From contig NZ_JAUCEN010000002.1 in assembly GCF_030348945.1 (NCBI RefSeq), positions 2,046,001 to 2,110,000 on the forward strand: a stretch of DNA of 64,000 nucleotides. Direction: 5' to 3'. The notes under the pieces are model-generated. The model saw only the letters and a list, made by a program, of their open reading frames with translations. It had not been told where the DNA came from and ran no database searches. Shown in pieces: positions 27,955-37,942 of this stretch (positions within the stretch are counted from its first letter, which is position 1; each line of letters begins with the position of its first letter). Position numbers and translations under genes: made by a program. The stretch is from Peribacillus sp. ACCC06369. Its GTDB lineage: Bacteria; Bacillota; Bacilli; Bacillales; DSM-1321.

Positions 27955-29733
27955 ATGTCAAAAATCCATACTGACTTAAAGCAGATCGACCCAATTACGG
28001 TTCAGGTTGTTCTAGGTTCTTTAGAAAATGTTGCGGTTGAAATGGGACACAAGCTTGCCCGGATGTCTTATTCCAGTATTATTCGGGAATCTGAAGACTT
28101 TGGTTGTGCGCTAGTTGATGTCAGAGGACAACAGCTATGTGAGTCCTCTCACAGTACACCTCTTCAATCTGGTCCGATTCCGGGATATATAAAGGGGATC
28201 CGTGAAATCATGGAGGATCGCAACGATACCTTCAATCAAGGTGATGTCATTATGCATAATTCACCATATCATGGAGCTTCCCACGGTCCAGATGTAGGAT
28301 TTTGTATTCCGGTGTTTTATAAGGACGAATTAATTGGATTCTCTGTTACGACGGCACACCATTTAGATATAGGATCATCAACTCCAGGAAGCTGTGGGAT
28401 CGTAGATGCGGTAGATGCCTATGCCGAAGGCCTTCAATTTAAAGCTATAAAAGTCTATGACCAAGGTGTTAAAAACCGTTATGTATGGGATATTTTGAAA
28501 GATAACATACGCGCTCCGAAATTAGTCGTTGGTGATATGGAAGCCCAAATAGCAGCCGCTAGAATCGGTGCACAAAGGTATATAGAGATTATTGAAAAAT
28601 ATGGATTAGACACCGTTCAAGCAGCAAGTGAAGAACTGATGAACTACTCAGAAAAAATGATGCGGGATGCCATTAAAAAGCTGCCAGATGGAGAATACAC
28701 TGCTGAAGGTTTTTTGGATGGATATTTAGACAGTGACGATCCTGCTAAAAAAGATTTAAGAATCAATGTAACAGTGAAGGTTGATGGGAGTAATTTGACA
28801 GTCGATTTGACTGGGACATCTCCTCAAGTGACTGACAAACCAATCAATATGCCATTATTAGGAACAGTCGATATTGCTATCTATCTTACATTACGGTCAA
28901 TCTTACTAGATTCCACAGTATATGGGAATTTCCCGCAAAATTCAGGGTTAATCCGGCCAATTAAGATTGTGGCACCGAAAGGTACATTATGTAATCCAAT
29001 CTTTCCTGCGCCGACGATTGCTCGATTCAATTCTGGGAATGCAGTTGCTGATACTTTAATGAAAGCTTTAGCACAGGTTGTTCCGCATCAGGTCAGTGCT
29101 GGTGTCGGTAACCTTCAGGTTGTGGCATTCAGCGGTCAAAGTAATGAGAATTACTGGGTTTATATGGATATCATGGAAGGGAGCTATGGAGGTCGCTACG
29201 GCAAGGATGGAATGGATGCAGTAGATACTTTATACGCTAACACGAGAAATAATCCGATAGAAGATATTGAATCTCACTATCCTCTAAGAGTAAATCGATA
29301 TGAGCTAAGAGATAATGAAAGTGCTCCAGGGAAGTGGCGCGGAGGAATAGGATCCATTCGTGAGGTCAGTTTCTTGGCTGATGGAAGTTTCTCTGTTGAA
29401 GCGGATGGACATAAATATGCACCGTGGGGATTTGAAGACGGGCAAGACGGCTATGTCGGAAGCTTGTCTATTCGGGACAATGAAACTAATGAACTCGTCC
29501 AATTGCCTTCCAAGCTCCCTAATAGACACGCTCAATCCGGAAGCACCATTCAATTAGTAGGCCCATGTGGAGGAGGTTATGGCAATCCACTTGAAAGGGA
29601 GCCTGAGAAAGTTCTATCAGACTATTTAGATGGATTTATTACAAGGGAAAAAGCTCTAGTGGAATATGGAGTCACGATTACTGATTCAGAGGAAATAGAT
29701 TATGAGAAAACGAACGAGTTAAGAAAGGTTTAA
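27955..29733 (+). CDS. hyuB: hydantoinase B/oxoprolinase family protein, subunit B
   Basis: Second hydantoinase subunit of 592 aa. It begins IDPITVQVVLGSLENVAVEM, the usual HyuB start, and has RESEDFGCALVD, GDVIMHNSPYHGASHGPDVG (about residue 97), HHLDIGSSTPGSCG and the late block YGGRYGKDGMDAV. It forms the active complex with HyuA. ATG 27955 follows AAGGTAGGTG at the end of hyuA. The distribution of genes (A, B, then an M20 carbamoylase) matches hydantoin-to-amino-acid pathways. Confidence 0.9.
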   Translation: MSKIHTDLKQIDPITVQVVLGSLENVAVEMGHKLARMSYSSIIRESEDFGCALVDVRGQQLCESSHSTPLQSGPIPGYIKGIREIMEDRNDTFNQGDVIMHNSPYHGASHGPDVGFCIPVFYKDELIGFSVTTAHHLDIGSSTPGSCGIVDAVDAYAEGLQFKAIKVYDQGVKNRYVWDILKDNIRAPKLVVGDMEAQIAAARIGAQRYIEIIEKYGLDTVQAASEELMNYSEKMMRDAIKKLPDGEYTAEGFLDGYLDSDDPAKKDLRINVTVKVDGSNLTVDLTGTSPQVTDKPINMPLLGTVDIAIYLTLRSILLDSTVYGNFPQNSGLIRPIKIVAPKGTLCNPIFPAPTIARFNSGNAVADTLMKALAQVVPHQVSAGVGNLQVVAFSGQSNENYWVYMDIMEGSYGGRYGKDGMDAVDTLYANTRNNPIEDIESHYPLRVNRYELRDNESAPGKWRGGIGSIREVSFLADGSFSVEADGHKYAPWGFEDGQDGYVGSLSIRDNETNELVQLPSKLPNRHAQSGSTIQLVGPCGGGYGNPLEREPEKVLSDYLDGFITREKALVEYGVTITDSEEIDYEKTNELRKV

Positions 29734-29753
29734 AGTTAAAAATGGAGGACGCT

Positions 29754-30998
29754 ATGAAAACAGTAACTATTAGTAAAGAAAGGTTACGCATCCATATAGA
29801 ACAACTAGGTGAAATAGGAAAGACGAAAGATAAGGGCGTACAACGTCTTGCATTATCCAAAGAAGATAGAGAAGCTACCCTGCTAGTTTCTGAATGGATG
29901 AGAGAGGCCGGCCTTACTGTTACTCATGATCATTTTGGGAATTTAATTGGACGGAAAGAGGGAGAAAAACCAAGCCTTCCTTCCGTAATGATCGGTTCTC
30001 ATATTGATTCTGTTCGAAATGGCGGTAAGTTTGATGGGGTTATTGGAGTACTGGCAGGGATTGAAATTGTCCACGCCATATCCGAGGCAAATGTCGTTCA
30101 TGAACATTCAATTGAAGTGGTAGCTTTTTGTGAAGAGGAAGGTTCAAGGTTTAATGATGGATTATTCGGAAGTAGAGGCATGGTTGGAAAGGTAAAACCA
30201 GAGGATTTACAAAAAGTTGACGATAACAATGTAACTAGATATGAAGCGCTAAAAACCTTTGGCTTTGGGATAGATCCTGATTTTACCCAGCAATCTATAC
30301 GGGAGATTGGTGACATTAAACATTATTTTGAGATGCATATTGAGCAAGGGCCATATCTAGAAAAGAATAATTACCCAATAGGGATTGTAAGTGGGATTGC
30401 GGGTCCTTCTTGGTTCAAGGTAAGGCTAGTTGGAGAAGCTGGCCATGCGGGGACTGTTCCTATGAGTCTACGCAAAGACCCCCTGGTCGGGGCTGCGGAA
30501 GTCATTAAAGAAGTAGAAACTCTTTGTATGAACGATCCAAATGCTCCCACAGTCGGCACTGTTGGTAGAATAGCGGCTTTTCCTGGAGGAAGTAATATTA
30601 TTCCTGAATCAGTGGAGTTTACCCTTGATATCAGGGATATTGAACTGGAGAGACGAAACAAAATTATTGAGAAAATAGAAGAAAAGATCAAACTTGTAAG
30701 TAAAACCAGAGGATTGGAATATCAGGTTGAAAAAAACATGGCTACAGTTCCTGTGAAATGCTCTGAAAATCTAATCAACTGCTTAAAACAATCATGCAAG
30801 GAGCTGGAGATAGATGCACCAATTATCGTTAGCGGTGCAGGACACGATGCGATGTTTTTAGCGGAAATAACAGAAATAGGAATGGTGTTTGTCCGTTGCC
30901 GTAATGGTATAAGCCACTCACCAAAAGAGTGGGCGGAAATAGATGATATTCTCATTGGAACTAAGATACTGTATGAATCAATTATAAAACATATATAA
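29754..30998 (+). CDS. hyuC: N-carbamoyl-L-amino-acid hydrolase / allantoate amidohydrolase (M20 family)
   Basis: Zinc-dependent amidohydrolase of 414 aa that would remove the carbamoyl group from the ring-opened product, giving the free amino acid, CO2 and ammonia. Metal motifs: GSHIDSVRNGGKFDGVIGVL (His and Asp ligands, about residues 79-98), FCEEEGSRF, and MHIEQGP (about 195), with SGAGHDAMFLAE near the C-terminus. ATG 29754 has GGAGG five bases upstream; ATG 29742 is earlier in frame but overlaps that site. Allantoate amidohydrolase is the alternative specificity. Confidence 0.87.
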   Translation: MKTVTISKERLRIHIEQLGEIGKTKDKGVQRLALSKEDREATLLVSEWMREAGLTVTHDHFGNLIGRKEGEKPSLPSVMIGSHIDSVRNGGKFDGVIGVLAGIEIVHAISEANVVHEHSIEVVAFCEEEGSRFNDGLFGSRGMVGKVKPEDLQKVDDNNVTRYEALKTFGFGIDPDFTQQSIREIGDIKHYFEMHIEQGPYLEKNNYPIGIVSGIAGPSWFKVRLVGEAGHAGTVPMSLRKDPLVGAAEVIKEVETLCMNDPNAPTVGTVGRIAAFPGGSNIIPESVEFTLDIRDIELERRNKIIEKIEEKIKLVSKTRGLEYQVEKNMATVPVKCSENLINCLKQSCKELEIDAPIIVSGAGHDAMFLAEITEIGMVFVRCRNGISHSPKEWAEIDDILIGTKILYESIIKHI

Positions 30999-31002
30999 AC
31001 TG

Positions 31003-31034
31003 TTGTATGGCGGTCTGTATGGACTGCCATACAA
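31003..31034 (+). terminator. hairpin terminator after hyuC
   Basis: TTGTATGGCGGTC (31003-31015) pairs with GACTGCCATACAA with one wobble; weak T run. It may only reduce read-through to the permease gene. Confidence 0.6.
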
Positions 31035-31419
31035 TTGAATAATTATAACATTTATTTTCGGAAAATTCTTAATTTTAAAAAAATAACGTTTTTAGATTTC
31101 ACGAACAAAGGAATTAGTAACACCTATTGAAGGTAAATGAAGTGGACTAAATCTCAAAACTTCGAATCTTAGAATACTTACTGATAGGTGGAAAAATAAT
31201 TGTTAATTAACTATTTGAAGGTGAATTATTGATGTTAGGCCCCAACATCAACGTTATTTTCTCCATAAGTATTAGAAATGGTTTTGCTCTTAGACAATCA
31301 TCACAATAAAAACTAGTAACACAAACAAAATGTCCTGTTATGAGAGAATCAATCGGAACATTATGAAGAACTTCAAAGAAGATTTCTTTCTAAGGAAAAA
31401 TTAAAAGGAGGTAATTTCT
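31035..31419. other. intergenic region before the first permease
   Basis: No gene. It holds a small hairpin TTGATGTT/AACATCAA at 31229-31251. I found no second -24/-12 promoter here. Confidence 0.45.
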
Positions 31420-32838
31420 TTGAATAACGTTAATGAAAAGGGGATTAGTTTAAAGGGAAAAGACATCATGCCGACAGTGAACAAGGAAAGAAATATGTCC
31501 GCAATAGCGTATTTTATTTTATGGGTTGGGATAGCTGTACAACTAGTAACCCCCATAACAGCGGCTCAGCTTTATCCAGCATTATCACCCCTGCAAATCA
31601 TCATAGCTTGTATCCTTGGTAATCTAATTGTCTCTATTCTTTTAACATTATTAGGGGATATTGGGGTGAGATATGGAATTCCATATGCGGTTTATATTAG
31701 GGCGAGCTTCGGTTATTTAGGAGCCCATATACCAGGTATTGTACGTGCCGTTCCAGCGGTATTCTGGTTTGGTTTTCAAACATGGATGGGTGCATATGCC
31801 TTGGATGCAATCATGGAAATGTTAACGGGTTACTCGAACCTTAAATTGTTAATTATTTTATTTGGTGTAGTGCAAATCATTAACACTGCCATGGGAATGG
31901 AAGCTATTACAAAATTTGAATGGCTGGCTTCTCCTAGTATTTTAATTATAGGTATTATTTTACAAGTATATATTATGAAACAGCATCATTTAACATTCAG
32001 TGAGATTTTCTCCCATGGGGGTGACGGTGGTGTTTCAATGGGCTATGCTGTCGTCGTAATGATGGGAACATATATTACGATGGCTTTAAATGCCCCGGAT
32101 TTTACCCGGTTCTTAAAGACAAAAACTGGTAGTGGTGAGCCTAATTGGTGGAAAGTCAATAAAGGAAGTTTTTGGGCACATACATTTGGTTTGGTAGGAT
32201 CAATGCTACTCTTTACGATTATCGGTTTAACAAGTGGGGTTGCAACGGGAACATGGAATCCAATTGATGCTATGATCCAAACAATGGGAAAAGATAACCC
32301 TTTCCTTTTAATTGTATGTTTAGCCTTTGTTATTTTAGCTCAATGGTCTACAAATATTAGTGCGAATCTATTGCCTCCAGGTTATATCATAGTAAACCTA
32401 TTCCCACGTAAGATATCATTTCCGATGGGTGCGATAATAGCAGGGATTATTGGATTACTTATTCAACCATGGAATTATGCGGAGTTTGTTCCTCAAATTC
32501 TAATGGTTATAACAGCCACACTAGCCCCAATCGTAGGTATTATGTTTACCGATTATTATTTGCTTAGAAAACGCAGGCTGAACTTAGATGAACTGTATAA
32601 AGTCGATGGTCAATATAAGTATTGGAAAAATGTTAATCCCGCAGCCATCATTGCATACATTCCATCCGGTTTGTCAGTTCTTTTGTTTCCTGATTATGGA
32701 TTTGTTACAGCATTGTTAATTTCTATGGTTTTGTACTATACCTTAATGAAATATTGGATTTGCAAGATATATGAACAGCCTGAAATTACCGATGCAAATT
32801 TTAATATAAAAAGTCAAGGATTTACGAAGGAGGGATAA
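31420..32838 (+). CDS. NCS1 family nucleobase/hydantoin:cation symporter (permease 1)
   Basis: Membrane transporter of 472 aa with about twelve helices, of the cytosine/uracil/allantoin/hydantoin permease (NCS1) family that includes Mhp1 and PucI. Family features: the helix 3 block [20 protein letters not shown], the helix-3 segment [15 protein letters not shown] with the conserved Trp and Gln, and NAPDFTRF on helix 6. Start TTG 31420 follows AAGGAGGT. In this context it probably imports the hydantoin substrate. About one third of the positions I compared match the second permease at 34337, so the two are paralogues with possibly different ligands. Confidence 0.87.
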   Translation: MNNVNEKGISLKGKDIMPTVNKERNMSAIAYFILWVGIAVQLVTPITAAQLYPALSPLQIIIACILGNLIVSILLTLLGDIGVRYGIPYAVYIRASFGYLGAHIPGIVRAVPAVFWFGFQTWMGAYALDAIMEMLTGYSNLKLLIILFGVVQIINTAMGMEAITKFEWLASPSILIIGIILQVYIMKQHHLTFSEIFSHGGDGGVSMGYAVVVMMGTYITMALNAPDFTRFLKTKTGSGEPNWWKVNKGSFWAHTFGLVGSMLLFTIIGLTSGVATGTWNPIDAMIQTMGKDNPFLLIVCLAFVILAQWSTNISANLLPPGYIIVNLFPRKISFPMGAIIAGIIGLLIQPWNYAEFVPQILMVITATLAPIVGIMFTDYYLLRKRRLNLDELYKVDGQYKYWKNVNPAAIIAYIPSGLSVLLFPDYGFVTALLISMVLYYTLMKYWICKIYEQPEITDANFNIKSQGFTKEG

Positions 32839-32845
32839 TGTATAA

Positions 32846-33265
32846 AAATTAAAGTAATTAACCCGAGAAATGACGAATGGCATTGTACACAGGTCAAAAA
32901 GTGAGCTGGATCGGACATACAGATCATTACGGTACCCGAAATGGGTCACGCATCAATTGAAGCCTACTATGATGGAATACTTGAGTATTTCTGGAGTACT
33001 CCTGATAATACAAAAGAAATGTAGAGGGCACTACACTTTCAGTTGAGGAAGGTAAGTTACTAGGTTGTGCCGGTATGGCGGATTTAACCGATAAACTCGA
33101 GAAAGAACTTGGGGTACCTGAAATTGATGGTGTAGTAGTGATTGATAGTTTATAGAAACAATTGTTGACCCTTGGAAAAAACAAGCAAACTAAAAACTTA
33201 TAAATCTCCTGAAAAGAAAGAATATAGCGGGAAATTAAGAAATTTGGGTCCGTGGAAAAAGCTAT
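32846..33265 (+). pseudogene. decayed second copy of the hydantoin racemase gene
   Basis: The stretch begins IKIKVINPRNDEWH-like (compare MKIKVINPNTTLAM in the intact gene at 33302), then MGHASIEAYYDGI, then after a loss of about 300 bases LLGCAGMADLTDKLEKELGV and KTSKLKTYKSPEKKEYSGK-like pieces in shifting frames. Every piece keeps the order of the intact racemase directly downstream. It is a dead tandem duplicate with an internal deletion and several frameshifts. Confidence 0.8.
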
Positions 33266-33301
33266 AAAATAAATTCACTAAATTCTAGGAGGAAAATGGT
33301 T

Positions 33302-34051
33302 ATGAAAATTAAAGTTATCAACCCGAATACCACTTTGGCAATGACAAAGGGAATTGAACATGCTGCTAAGTCAGCTGCAAGATCTGATACTCAAATTGTT
33401 GCAGTGAGTCCTAAAATGGGTCCGGCTTCAATTGAATCCTACTATGATGAATATTTAAGCATTCCAGGAGTAATTGAGGAAATTAAAAAGGGAGAAGAAG
33501 AAGGAGTAGATGCATTTGTTATAGCATGCTGGGGAGACCCTGGATTGCATGCTGCGAGAGAAGTAACAGATAAACCAGTTGTAGGCATTGCGGAATCCTC
33601 CGTTTTTTTAGCATCAATGCTTGCTGCCAGATTTTCCGTGGTCACAGTTTTACCTAGAATTAAAACAATGTTAGAAGACCTGGTTGATTCATATGGTATG
33701 CAAAAACGTGTACTAAACATCCGTACGACACCGATGGGCGTATTAGATTTTGAGAGAGATCCAGAAGCAGGAATTGAAATGTTAAGGCAGGAAGGGAAAA
33801 GAGCGGTAGAGGAAGATAATGCAGAAGCTATTCTACTTGGATGTGCTGGTATGGCAGAATTTGCGGATAGCCTTGAAAAAGAATTAGGAGTTCCCGTTAT
33901 CGATGGAGTTGTAGCGGGTGTGAAATTCGCCGAAGCAATTGTTGATCTAGGAAAGAAAACAAGTAAACTAAAAACTTATAAATATCCAGAGAAAAAAGAA
34001 TATGTTGGGGCATTGGAGAACTTTGGACGGAATCAAACAACTACAAAATAA
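33302..34051 (+). CDS. hyuE: aspartate/glutamate/hydantoin racemase family protein
   Basis: Racemase of 249 aa that interconverts D- and L-5-substituted hydantoins, letting the stereospecific steps use both forms. The two catalytic cysteines of the family lie in FVIACWGDPGLH (about residue 77) and LLGCAGMAEF (about 182). N-terminal INPNTTLAM is the usual first strand. ATG 33302 is nine bases past AGGAGG; ATG 33296 is too close. The gene is flanked by NCS1 permeases and a degraded copy of itself. The symbol is given by analogy with known hyu clusters. Confidence 0.85.
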   Translation: MKIKVINPNTTLAMTKGIEHAAKSAARSDTQIVAVSPKMGPASIESYYDEYLSIPGVIEEIKKGEEEGVDAFVIACWGDPGLHAAREVTDKPVVGIAESSVFLASMLAARFSVVTVLPRIKTMLEDLVDSYGMQKRVLNIRTTPMGVLDFERDPEAGIEMLRQEGKRAVEEDNAEAILLGCAGMAEFADSLEKELGVPVIDGVVAGVKFAEAIVDLGKKTSKLKTYKYPEKKEYVGALENFGRNQTTTK

Positions 34052-34136
34052 AAAATTAATTGGTTTTGTGCACAAAAATTAAAGAGTTTTCACACTTGTT
34101 AAATGATAGATAGTTTATATCAATTTTATTTAATTT

Positions 34137-34175
34137 TGGGCGAATTTCACTTACTAGTGAAATTGCCCATTTTTT
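34137..34175 (+). terminator. Rho-independent terminator after the racemase
   Basis: TGGGCGAATTTCAC (34137-34150) pairs with GTGAAATTGCCCA (34157-34169), one mismatch, followed by six T. Confidence 0.85.
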
Positions 34176-34336
34176 AAAAGCATAACAGGGATTTCAGTGA
34201 TATTGACTGTTAGGCAGAACAGAAATTATATTATACATCCCTTGAATGAATTATTGCATTTTTAATCGAATGGGTGAACTGTAAAAGTTCTTACATCAAT
34301 ATATATCAATAAAATGAAAAAGGAGTGGAGATATTC

Positions 34337-35797
34337 ATGGATTCAAATTCTAACAGCGTCATCAATCCAGATCCTTCGTTATACAATGAAGATCTTGCCC
34401 CGGTTCCAAAAGAAAAGAGAACATGGAATTGGATATCCTACTCAATGATTTGGATGGGAATGATACACAATATCGTTTCTTATGAGCTTGCCGGAAGTTT
34501 AATTGCTATGGGAATGAGTGTATGGCAGGCATTGGGTGCAGTTATCTTTGCAAACGTAGCGCTAATTGCGGCCATTTGGTTAAACAGTGCGGCGGGTACA
34601 AAGTATGGTTTGCCCTTTCCTGTTTTGATAAGAGCCTCATTCGGATATAAAGGGGCACATATACCAGTATTAACTCGGGCGTTCGTGGCCATTTTTTGGT
34701 TTGCTGTGCAGGCGTATGCTGGGAGTAAAGCAGTTGGTGCTGTAATAACTGTACTTTATCCTGGATGGGCTTCTCTTGGAGACTACTCTTTTTGGGGAAT
34801 GGGCCTTAATGATTGGATAGGCTTTGGGACGTTTTGGTTGCTCCATGCTTTGGTGATTTCTCATGGGATGGAGAGGGTTAGACGTTTTGAAATGTGGGCT
34901 GGACCGTTAGTCATTGTATTAGGTTTAGGTTTGGTGTATTGGGCAGTTGATGTAGCAAATGGCTTTGGGCCGCTTTTCTCCATTCCTGGTACCCTTACTG
35001 GAGATGAGTTCTGGAAAAGCTTTTTTCTTTCAGTTACGGGGATGATTGGTGTATTAGCAACCTTAGTTTTAAACATTCCCGACCTTACTCGATTTTCAAA
35101 AAGCCAAAGAGATCAAGTCATTGGCCAGGCTGTAGGATTACCCATTATGATGACGTTTTTTGCATTTATGAGTATCATGATCACGGCAGGAACAATTATT
35201 GCATTCGGAAAGCCGATAACAGATCCAGTACAACTACTAGTCCAATTTGATAATCCTATTGTTGTATTATTGGGGGCATTTTCCCTGCTAATAGCGACCC
35301 TTTCCGTTAACGTTGTTGCTAACGTTGTCTCGCCGGCATACGATCTTATTAACTTGTTTCCAAGAAAGCTCAATTTTGTCAAAGCAGGAATTATTTCTAT
35401 AGTGATTGGTGTATTTTTTGCACCTTGGCTATGGTTTAACAACGCAGGCACGATTTTTAATATCATTGGTGCTATAGGAGGAACATTAGGACCAGTATCA
35501 GGAATTATGATCGTGGATTATTTCCTTGTCAGACGCAGTCAATATGATTTAAATAGTTTCTTCGTGAAGGATGGGCAGTATACATACCGTAACGGGTGGA
35601 ACCCGCGGGCGTTTATTGCAATGTCAATGGGTGTAATTGTTGCCTTGATAGGACTAGTGGTACCTTCTTTACATTCTCTCTATACCTATAACTGGTTTTT
35701 AGGGATAGCAGTAGGCGGAGTATCCTACTTTTTCTTGATGCGTTCAAACCAAAAGTCCATAACCACTGTTGTGGAGGAGAATGCTATTATTAAATAA
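34337..35797 (+). CDS. NCS1 family nucleobase/hydantoin:cation symporter (permease 2)
   Basis: Twelve-helix NCS1 transporter of 486 aa. Visible family blocks: NPDPSLYNEDLAPVPKEKRT at the N-terminus, typical of allantoin/uracil permeases, YGLPFPVLIRASFGYKGAHI in helix 3, WFAVQAYAGSKAV, NIPDLTRFSKS and NVVSPAYDLINLFPRKLNF. ATG 34337 is six bases past GTGGAG; GTG 34325 is an in-frame alternative that overlaps this site. It has its own terminator on each side, so it can be controlled apart from the first permease. Confidence 0.87.
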   Translation: MDSNSNSVINPDPSLYNEDLAPVPKEKRTWNWISYSMIWMGMIHNIVSYELAGSLIAMGMSVWQALGAVIFANVALIAAIWLNSAAGTKYGLPFPVLIRASFGYKGAHIPVLTRAFVAIFWFAVQAYAGSKAVGAVITVLYPGWASLGDYSFWGMGLNDWIGFGTFWLLHALVISHGMERVRRFEMWAGPLVIVLGLGLVYWAVDVANGFGPLFSIPGTLTGDEFWKSFFLSVTGMIGVLATLVLNIPDLTRFSKSQRDQVIGQAVGLPIMMTFFAFMSIMITAGTIIAFGKPITDPVQLLVQFDNPIVVLLGAFSLLIATLSVNVVANVVSPAYDLINLFPRKLNFVKAGIISIVIGVFFAPWLWFNNAGTIFNIIGAIGGTLGPVSGIMIVDYFLVRRSQYDLNSFFVKDGQYTYRNGWNPRAFIAMSMGVIVALIGLVVPSLHSLYTYNWFLGIAVGGVSYFFLMRSNQKSITTVVEENAIIK

Positions 35798-35804
35798 AAC
35801 GAAG

Positions 35805-35838
35805 ACCGCTCATACCTATATAGGTAGAGCGGTTTTTT
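35805..35838 (+). terminator. Rho-independent terminator
   Basis: ACCGCTC (35805-35811) with GAGCGGT (35827-35833) plus an inner ACCTA/TAGGT stem, then six T. Confidence 0.85.
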
Positions 35839-36016
35839 GCGTGCTTGTTAAAAAGAGAAGGTGCCCAAGCCAAACTAAATTGAGTCCCTTTATGCAAGGT
35901 AATACCCCAAGCTAATATCTGTAGCTTCATCTTGCGCTTTTGGCGGAAAGCTGACAATATATAAACGCCTTTTTTTTCACTTGGAATGTATATAGTAAAA
36001 CTTGGAGGTACACCCT

Positions 36017-36178
36017 TAGATCCTGTCAACGAGAAATTCTCCATAACAAGCCATAGCACCGGATAATTCCATGTTAGCCCCAATTTTAATCGTATCGGTA
36101 TCGCTTCCTTCTGAACTTTTTTTAGCGTCTGAACAACCAGCTTACATTCCAATCATTAACGCTGAATCCAAAGCATCT
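36017..36178 (-). pseudogene. branched-chain amino acid ABC binding lipoprotein (LivJ-like), N-terminal remnant
   Basis: On the minus strand the frame reads LMIGM-stop-AGCSDAKKSSEGSDTD followed by TIKIGANMELSGAMACYGEF and LVDRI-stop. The lipobox should be LAGC, and the Leu codon has become TAA. IKIGxxxxLSGxxAxYG is the opening of LivJ/LivK-type receptors. Nothing of the rest is recognisable between 35840 and 36017. Confidence 0.6.
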
Positions 36179-36285
36179 TGGTGAATTTTCCCCTCATAAT
36201 AATGATCCCTTAATGGCTGATATTTTTGAATCCTGGCTAACTCAAGTGTCTGGAAATAAAGGAAATATGTGCAGGGGGTATAAAC

Positions 36286-36450
36286 ATGTGGTTTCAGAAT
36301 CGGTACCGTAAAATAACGAGGAGGGAAAAACGAAGTGATAACCTGGAAACTTCATGTAATACAGGCGGACTTTCCCTTCACGGTATATTAAAAGATAACC
36401 TTCACCAAATTAGACGGGAGCTTGGAAACAGTTCTGATGCTGGAAAATAG
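36286..36450 (+). pseudogene. GerA-type spore germination protein, N-terminal fragment
   Basis: ATG 36286 with its own GGGGG ribosome site opens a 54-codon frame reading FQNRYRKITRREKRSDNLET, then LSLHGILKDNLHQIRRELGN and SSDAGK, stopping at 36450. The LxxNLxxI(K/R)xxLGNSSD pattern marks the start of GerXA germinant-receptor A subunits, normally about 500 aa. The rest has been lost, probably by deletion. Confidence 0.6.
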
Positions 36451-36702
36451 ATGGAGATACTGATATTCTTAATATCAAGATAAAGAGCGGTCATTCGATT
36501 GAATATGGTGATTATCTGGATTCACTTGCACGCCTTTACAGTTATTTCTAATCCCACACAGGAAACTTCCTGGTAAGTTATCACGAAACCTAGGTTTGAA
36601 TTCATTGGAGAGGGATCTCCACAACATGTGTGGGGAGCAAGCAGTGGTTCATTGCATAAACAAGACACACACTTTCCCATGATTGTAACATGGTGGATTT
36701 AA
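36450..36702 (+). pseudogene. alkaline-phosphatase-superfamily protein, C-terminal remnant
   Basis: Frames read DGDTDILNIKIKSGHSIEYG, then DYLDSLARLYSYF, then with a shift PRFEFIGEGSPQHVWGASSG and SLHKQDTHFPMIV before a stop at 36702. The GSxxHVWGAxxGSLxKxDTHFPMIV end resembles phosphodiesterase/phosphatases of the alkaline phosphatase superfamily. Several frame changes show that it is dead. The identification is tentative. 36703-36890 shows no gene. Confidence 0.4.
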
Positions 36703-36890
36703 GATAGATTTTTCACATTTTAGATGAATGAAATTCGTCAATAAAACAAACTTAATATTCCTTGTTCATTTTTTAGGAGTCGGGGATTTTGTTTATAACT
36801 CTAATTTTGATGGAATGTTAATTTGTTTTCCTTGGGGAGTACGATATAAGTTGAAATGAAATTTATTTTGATAGAGGTGGGAACTAAAAA

Positions 36891-37700
36891 ATGAATCCAT
36901 TTGATCTTCATACCCATCACCAACGCTGTGGACATGCTCGGGGGAATATTCGTGATTATATTGAAGCTGCTAACCGCAATGGGCTAGGTATGATTGGTAT
37001 ATCTGATCATTCACCATATTTTACAAGTGAAGAAGATCAGCGTTATCCTCTTATCGCCATGAGCAAAAGCCAATTTCCTGAATACGTATCAGAGGTTCTG
37101 CAGCTTAAAGAAGAGTATAAAGGGAAGATTGAAGTTTTGCTTGGTGTGGAATCAGACTTTTTTCCGGAACATGTAGAAAATTATCGTAGTTATTACGAAC
37201 GTTACCCATTTGATTATATTATTGGTTCCGTACACCATGTGGATGGCATAAGCATATTTAAGAAGGACCGGTGGGATGGTCTTTCGAATAAAGAAAAATT
37301 ACAAACGAAAGAAACATATTATAAACTCATAGAACAATCCGCCAAGAGCGGGATGTTTCAGATTCTTGGCCACATTGATGCGATGAAGGGTTTTTATCCT
37401 TCTTTTTCCTCAATTCAAACGGAGGCTATAGAACATACATTAAAAGTTATTGCAGGATATGATATTGCAATTGAAGTAAATACGTCCGGTAAAACCAAAT
37501 ACTCCGGGGGCTGGTACCCGGCAGATGATATCCTTGAGATGGCACTACATTACGGAGTAAAGGTTACCTTTGGTTCAGATGCACATAACCCGGACCGTGT
37601 AGCTGATGATTTTGAATTGGTAAGACTGAGACTCAAAGAAATCGGCTATAAGGAATGGGCATTTTTTAGAGAAAAGGCCATGTTCCTTATTCCTCTATAG
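36891..37700 (+). CDS. hisJ: histidinol-phosphatase HisJ-type (PHP family)
   Basis: PHP-domain phosphatase of 269 aa, the usual HisJ/HisK size in Firmicutes, which hydrolyses L-histidinol phosphate to histidinol in histidine synthesis. The metal sites are in order: FDLHTHHQRCGHA (residues 4-16), GISDHSPYF, LLGVESDFFPEH (about 86), IGSVHHVDG (about 113), ILGHIDAMKG (about 161), and FGSDAHNPDR (about 227). ATG follows GAGGTGG. It stands alone as in B. subtilis, separate from a his operon. Another phosphoester specificity cannot be ruled out. Confidence 0.83.
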   Translation: MNPFDLHTHHQRCGHARGNIRDYIEAANRNGLGMIGISDHSPYFTSEEDQRYPLIAMSKSQFPEYVSEVLQLKEEYKGKIEVLLGVESDFFPEHVENYRSYYERYPFDYIIGSVHHVDGISIFKKDRWDGLSNKEKLQTKETYYKLIEQSAKSGMFQILGHIDAMKGFYPSFSSIQTEAIEHTLKVIAGYDIAIEVNTSGKTKYSGGWYPADDILEMALHYGVKVTFGSDAHNPDRVADDFELVRLRLKEIGYKEWAFFREKAMFLIPL

Positions 37701-37909
37701 AAAATTTATCAATAATAATAGTATATTACAAACAGGTGGCGATTCTTCTGCCGGAAACTGGTGTGATTGATTTGATCCTTATTGGGCGATTGATTGGATA
37801 TTTCTGCAGTCAAGGTAACACTTCCTTCAAAGTTATTTGTAAACTCAAAGAACTAATTAATTCTCCATCTAGATTTTACAAAAAACCCCTCTGGATATAT
37901 CTTAATAAA

Positions 37910-37942
37910 AAGCCCTTCTCGATTGAGAGTGGCTTATTTCTG
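37910..37942 (+). terminator. Rho-independent terminator
   Basis: AAGCC with inner TCTC pairs with GAGA and GGCTT (37910-37934), followed by ATTTC. The 200 bases between hisJ and here show only a chance ORF. Confidence 0.55.

Noticed and set aside
35790..36152. 120-codon minus-strand open frame
   Set aside because: Its end runs through the terminator of permease 2 and its start lies in another frame over the LivJ-like remnant, whose translation is clearly the real one. No ribosome site.
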